Shown here piece after piece: positions 62,606 to 64,000 of a stretch of 64,000 bases of DNA. The stretch is from Rhodospirillales bacterium. GTDB taxonomy: Bacteria > Pseudomonadota > Alphaproteobacteria > TMED109. A model generated the notes under the pieces. It made no database searches. It was given only the letters and a program-made list of their open reading frames with translations, and was not told the DNA's origin. How positions within the stretch are numbered: the stretch's first letter is position 1; each line of letters begins with the position of its first letter. The stretch covers positions 1 through 64,000 of the forward strand of contig VXPW01000064.1 in NCBI GenBank assembly GCA_009839325.1, in the 5' to 3' direction. The translations under genes and the position numbers were made by a program.

Positions 62606-63889
62606 GTGCATCATTTTCACTACGACCAAGCAGGCATCCTGTGCGCGGAAGGCGTGCCATTGCCGGACATTGCCCGCGAAGTCGGCACCCCGGTCTATGT
62701 CTATGCCGCGGCAACGCTGCGCCGTCATTACCGCGTCTTTCAGGATGCGCTCGATGGTCTGGACTCGCTCATCGCGTATTCCCTCAAGGCGAACCCCAAC
62801 CTGTCGGTATTGCGGTTGCTGGCCGATCTCGGCGCAGGCGCAGACGTGGTATCCGGCGGCGAGCTGGACCGAGCCCTGCGGGCGGGGATTCCAGGCGAGC
62901 GCATCGTGTTTTCCGGCGTCGGCAAGACAGAGGGCGAAATCGGCGAGGCGGTGGCCGCAGACATCCTCCAGTTCAATGTCGAATCCGTCGCTGAACTCGA
63001 GGTCATCAATCGCGTTGCCTGCGAGGCCAACCGGAGCGCCCCGATCGCCTTCCGGGTCAACCCGGACGTTACGGCGGGCGGCCACGAGAAAATCGCCACC
63101 GGCCATCGGCACACCAAGTTCGGCGTGCCCATCGCGCGGTCGCGCGAACTGTACGCCAGGGCCCGAGAGATGCCGGGCATCGTCGTGACGGGAATCGATG
63201 TGCATATCGGGTCGCAGATCCTGGACGTGGCACCGTTTCGTACGGCGTTTCGCGCGGTGGCCGAGCTCGCCGGTGACCTGCGGGCCGACGGGCACGACAT
63301 CCGGATCATCGACGTCGGCGGCGGTATCGGCGTTCCCTACGGAGATCAGCCGGGCCTCCCGCTCGGGACGTACGCCGACGCCGTGCGGGACACGCTGGGA
63401 ATGGAAACCCGGCTCGTCTTCGAACCCGGCCGACTCATTGTCGGCAACGCCGGAATGCTGGTGTCCTCGGTGCTCTATATGAAGGAGGACTCCGAGCGCC
63501 GGTTCGTCATCCTCGATGCCGCCATGAACGATCTCTTGCGCCCCACCCTGTACGGTGCCCATCACCAGCCGTTCGCGGTGACGAAGCCCGGGGCACGGGC
63601 CAGCCAGCATCCGTGTGACCTGGTGGGGCCGGTCTGCGAATCCGGGGACGTCTTCGCGGAAGACGCACTCATGCCGTTGCTCGCCCCCGGTGACCTCGTG
63701 GCTTTCAGCACCGCCGGTGCCTACGGGGCCGTCATGGCGTCCGAGTACAATTCCCGTCCGCTCGTACCCGAGGTCATGGTTTCCGGTGACCGTTTTGGGA
63801 TCATCCGCAGGCGTCCCACCCGTGAGGAATCACTGTCGCTCGAGGTGCCCTTCGACGCCGAGCCCGACACAGCCGACTGCAGTCCATGA
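62606..63889 (+). CDS. lysA: Diaminopimelate decarboxylase
   Basis: PLP enzyme making lysine from meso-diaminopimelate, 427 residues. The PLP-lysine is in IAYSLKANPNLSVLRLL (about 55), the phosphate-binding glycines in IDVGGGIGVPYGDQPG (about 235), and the active-site Cys in GPVCESGDVFAED (about 345). The dimer-contributed region EPGRLIVGNAGMLVSSVLY and the end block FSTAGAYGAVMASEYNSRPLVPEV complete the family. GTG 62606 begins 5 bases after the lipoprotein gene. Confidence 0.93.
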   Translation: MHHFHYDQAGILCAEGVPLPDIAREVGTPVYVYAAATLRRHYRVFQDALDGLDSLIAYSLKANPNLSVLRLLADLGAGADVVSGGELDRALRAGIPGERIVFSGVGKTEGEIGEAVAADILQFNVESVAELEVINRVACEANRSAPIAFRVNPDVTAGGHEKIATGHRHTKFGVPIARSRELYARAREMPGIVVTGIDVHIGSQILDVAPFRTAFRAVAELAGDLRADGHDIRIIDVGGGIGVPYGDQPGLPLGTYADAVRDTLGMETRLVFEPGRLIVGNAGMLVSSVLYMKEDSERRFVILDAAMNDLLRPTLYGAHHQPFAVTKPGARASQHPCDLVGPVCESGDVFAEDALMPLLAPGDLVAFSTAGAYGAVMASEYNSRPLVPEVMVSGDRFGIIRRRPTREESLSLEVPFDAEPDTADCSP

Positions 63890-64000
63890 ACCAGCTCTCC
63901 ACCCTGCCCGGCGGGATTGCCATTCGCGTTGCCGTGTCGCGTGCCCTGCTCTGGATCGAACGCGCCGTACCGGCCTTCCTACCGGCAGCGCTGACCGTCG
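63886..64000 (+). CDS. DUF4175 (TIGR02302-type) protein, N-terminus only
   Basis: ATG 63886 overlaps the lysA stop (ATGA) and the frame is open to the window edge, 38 codons. The start MNQLSTLPGGIAIRVAVSRA then LLWIERAVPAFLPAALTV resembles the beginning of the large alphaproteobacterial DUF4175 membrane protein that usually follows lysA: an amphipathic helix, a W-E-R motif and the first membrane segment. Assignment rests on this and on gene order. Confidence 0.6.
   Translation, partial: MNQLSTLPGGIAIRVAVSRALLWIERAVPAFLPAALTV

Noticed and set aside
1-64000. CRISPR array, tRNA/rRNA gene, insertion sequence or prophage
   Set aside because: No spaced direct repeats, cloverleaf sequences, transposase motifs or phage genes were found on reading both strands; faint or partial elements could have been missed without a search tool.

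Overview
The window is GC-rich bacterial chromosome with tightly packed genes, most in short operons with 1-7 base overlaps (ATGA, GTGA, TGATG). It suggests an alphaproteobacterium. The reasons are the argH - small lipoprotein - lysA - DUF4175 run at the right end, the sdhE - mfd - DUF502 run, FitAB-type toxin-antitoxin remnants, and a metabolism built on betaine-type, amide-type and branched-chain substrates. No rRNA, tRNA, insertion sequence, phage gene or CRISPR array is visible. The species cannot be named from sequence reading alone.

Layout. 1-4.2 kb: a choline dehydrogenase cut by the left edge, divergent from a choline/betaine ABC importer (choX-choW-choV). 4.3-13.1 kb, minus strand: mgtE, then a leucine-catabolism (liu) operon: isovaleryl-CoA dehydrogenase, an unknown secreted cysteine protein, thiolase, methylcrotonyl-CoA carboxylase beta, methylglutaconyl-CoA hydratase and methylcrotonyl-CoA carboxylase alpha. 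13.3-16 kb: lipB, an antitoxin with a frameshifted PIN toxin, and an SbmA/BacA-type transporter. 16.3-23.9 kb: a copper operon, csoR - outer-membrane factor - cusB - cusA - cusF - copC-like, behind a promoter with a CsoR-type operator. 24-31 kb: a beta-barrel protein, a D-2-hydroxyacid dehydrogenase, glnS, and a valine-catabolism pair (3-hydroxyisobutyryl-CoA hydrolase and acyl-CoA dehydrogenase). 30.7-35.2 kb: a five-gene amide/urea/branched-chain-type ABC importer with a Tat-like signal on its binding protein.

35.5-46.7 kb: a secreted alpha/beta hydrolase, a stand-alone xanthine-dehydrogenase-family molybdenum subunit, a DsbA/FrnE-like protein, a Tat-exported SMP-30 lactonase, mfd-sdhE-DUF502 and a haloacetate-dehalogenase-like hydrolase. 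47.2-54.3 kb: a membrane J-protein, a VWA-like protein, an old-yellow-enzyme, an L-2-hydroxyglutarate-oxidase-like flavoprotein, a probable HipA remnant, an SDR enzyme, a second antitoxin with a nonsense-disrupted PIN toxin, and exported msrA. 54.8-59.3 kb: a second quaternary-amine ABC system with a fused double permease and a separately terminated binding-protein gene. 59.8-64 kb: an A-type Fe-S carrier, xthA, argH, an LptM-like lipoprotein, lysA and the start of a DUF4175 gene.

Together the genes describe a cell that imports choline/betaine or TMAO-like compounds and amides, oxidises choline, degrades leucine and valine to acyl-CoAs, and exports copper across both membranes. The points most worth a second look are: the unknown secreted protein with a mirror-symmetric cysteine pattern inside the liu operon; a CusF whose copper-capping Trp is replaced by Met; a CopC-like protein that has lost the DGH copper ligands but carries a His tail; a molybdenum hydroxylase with Gln at the catalytic Glu position; and toxin-antitoxin loci in which toxins are broken and antitoxins intact.
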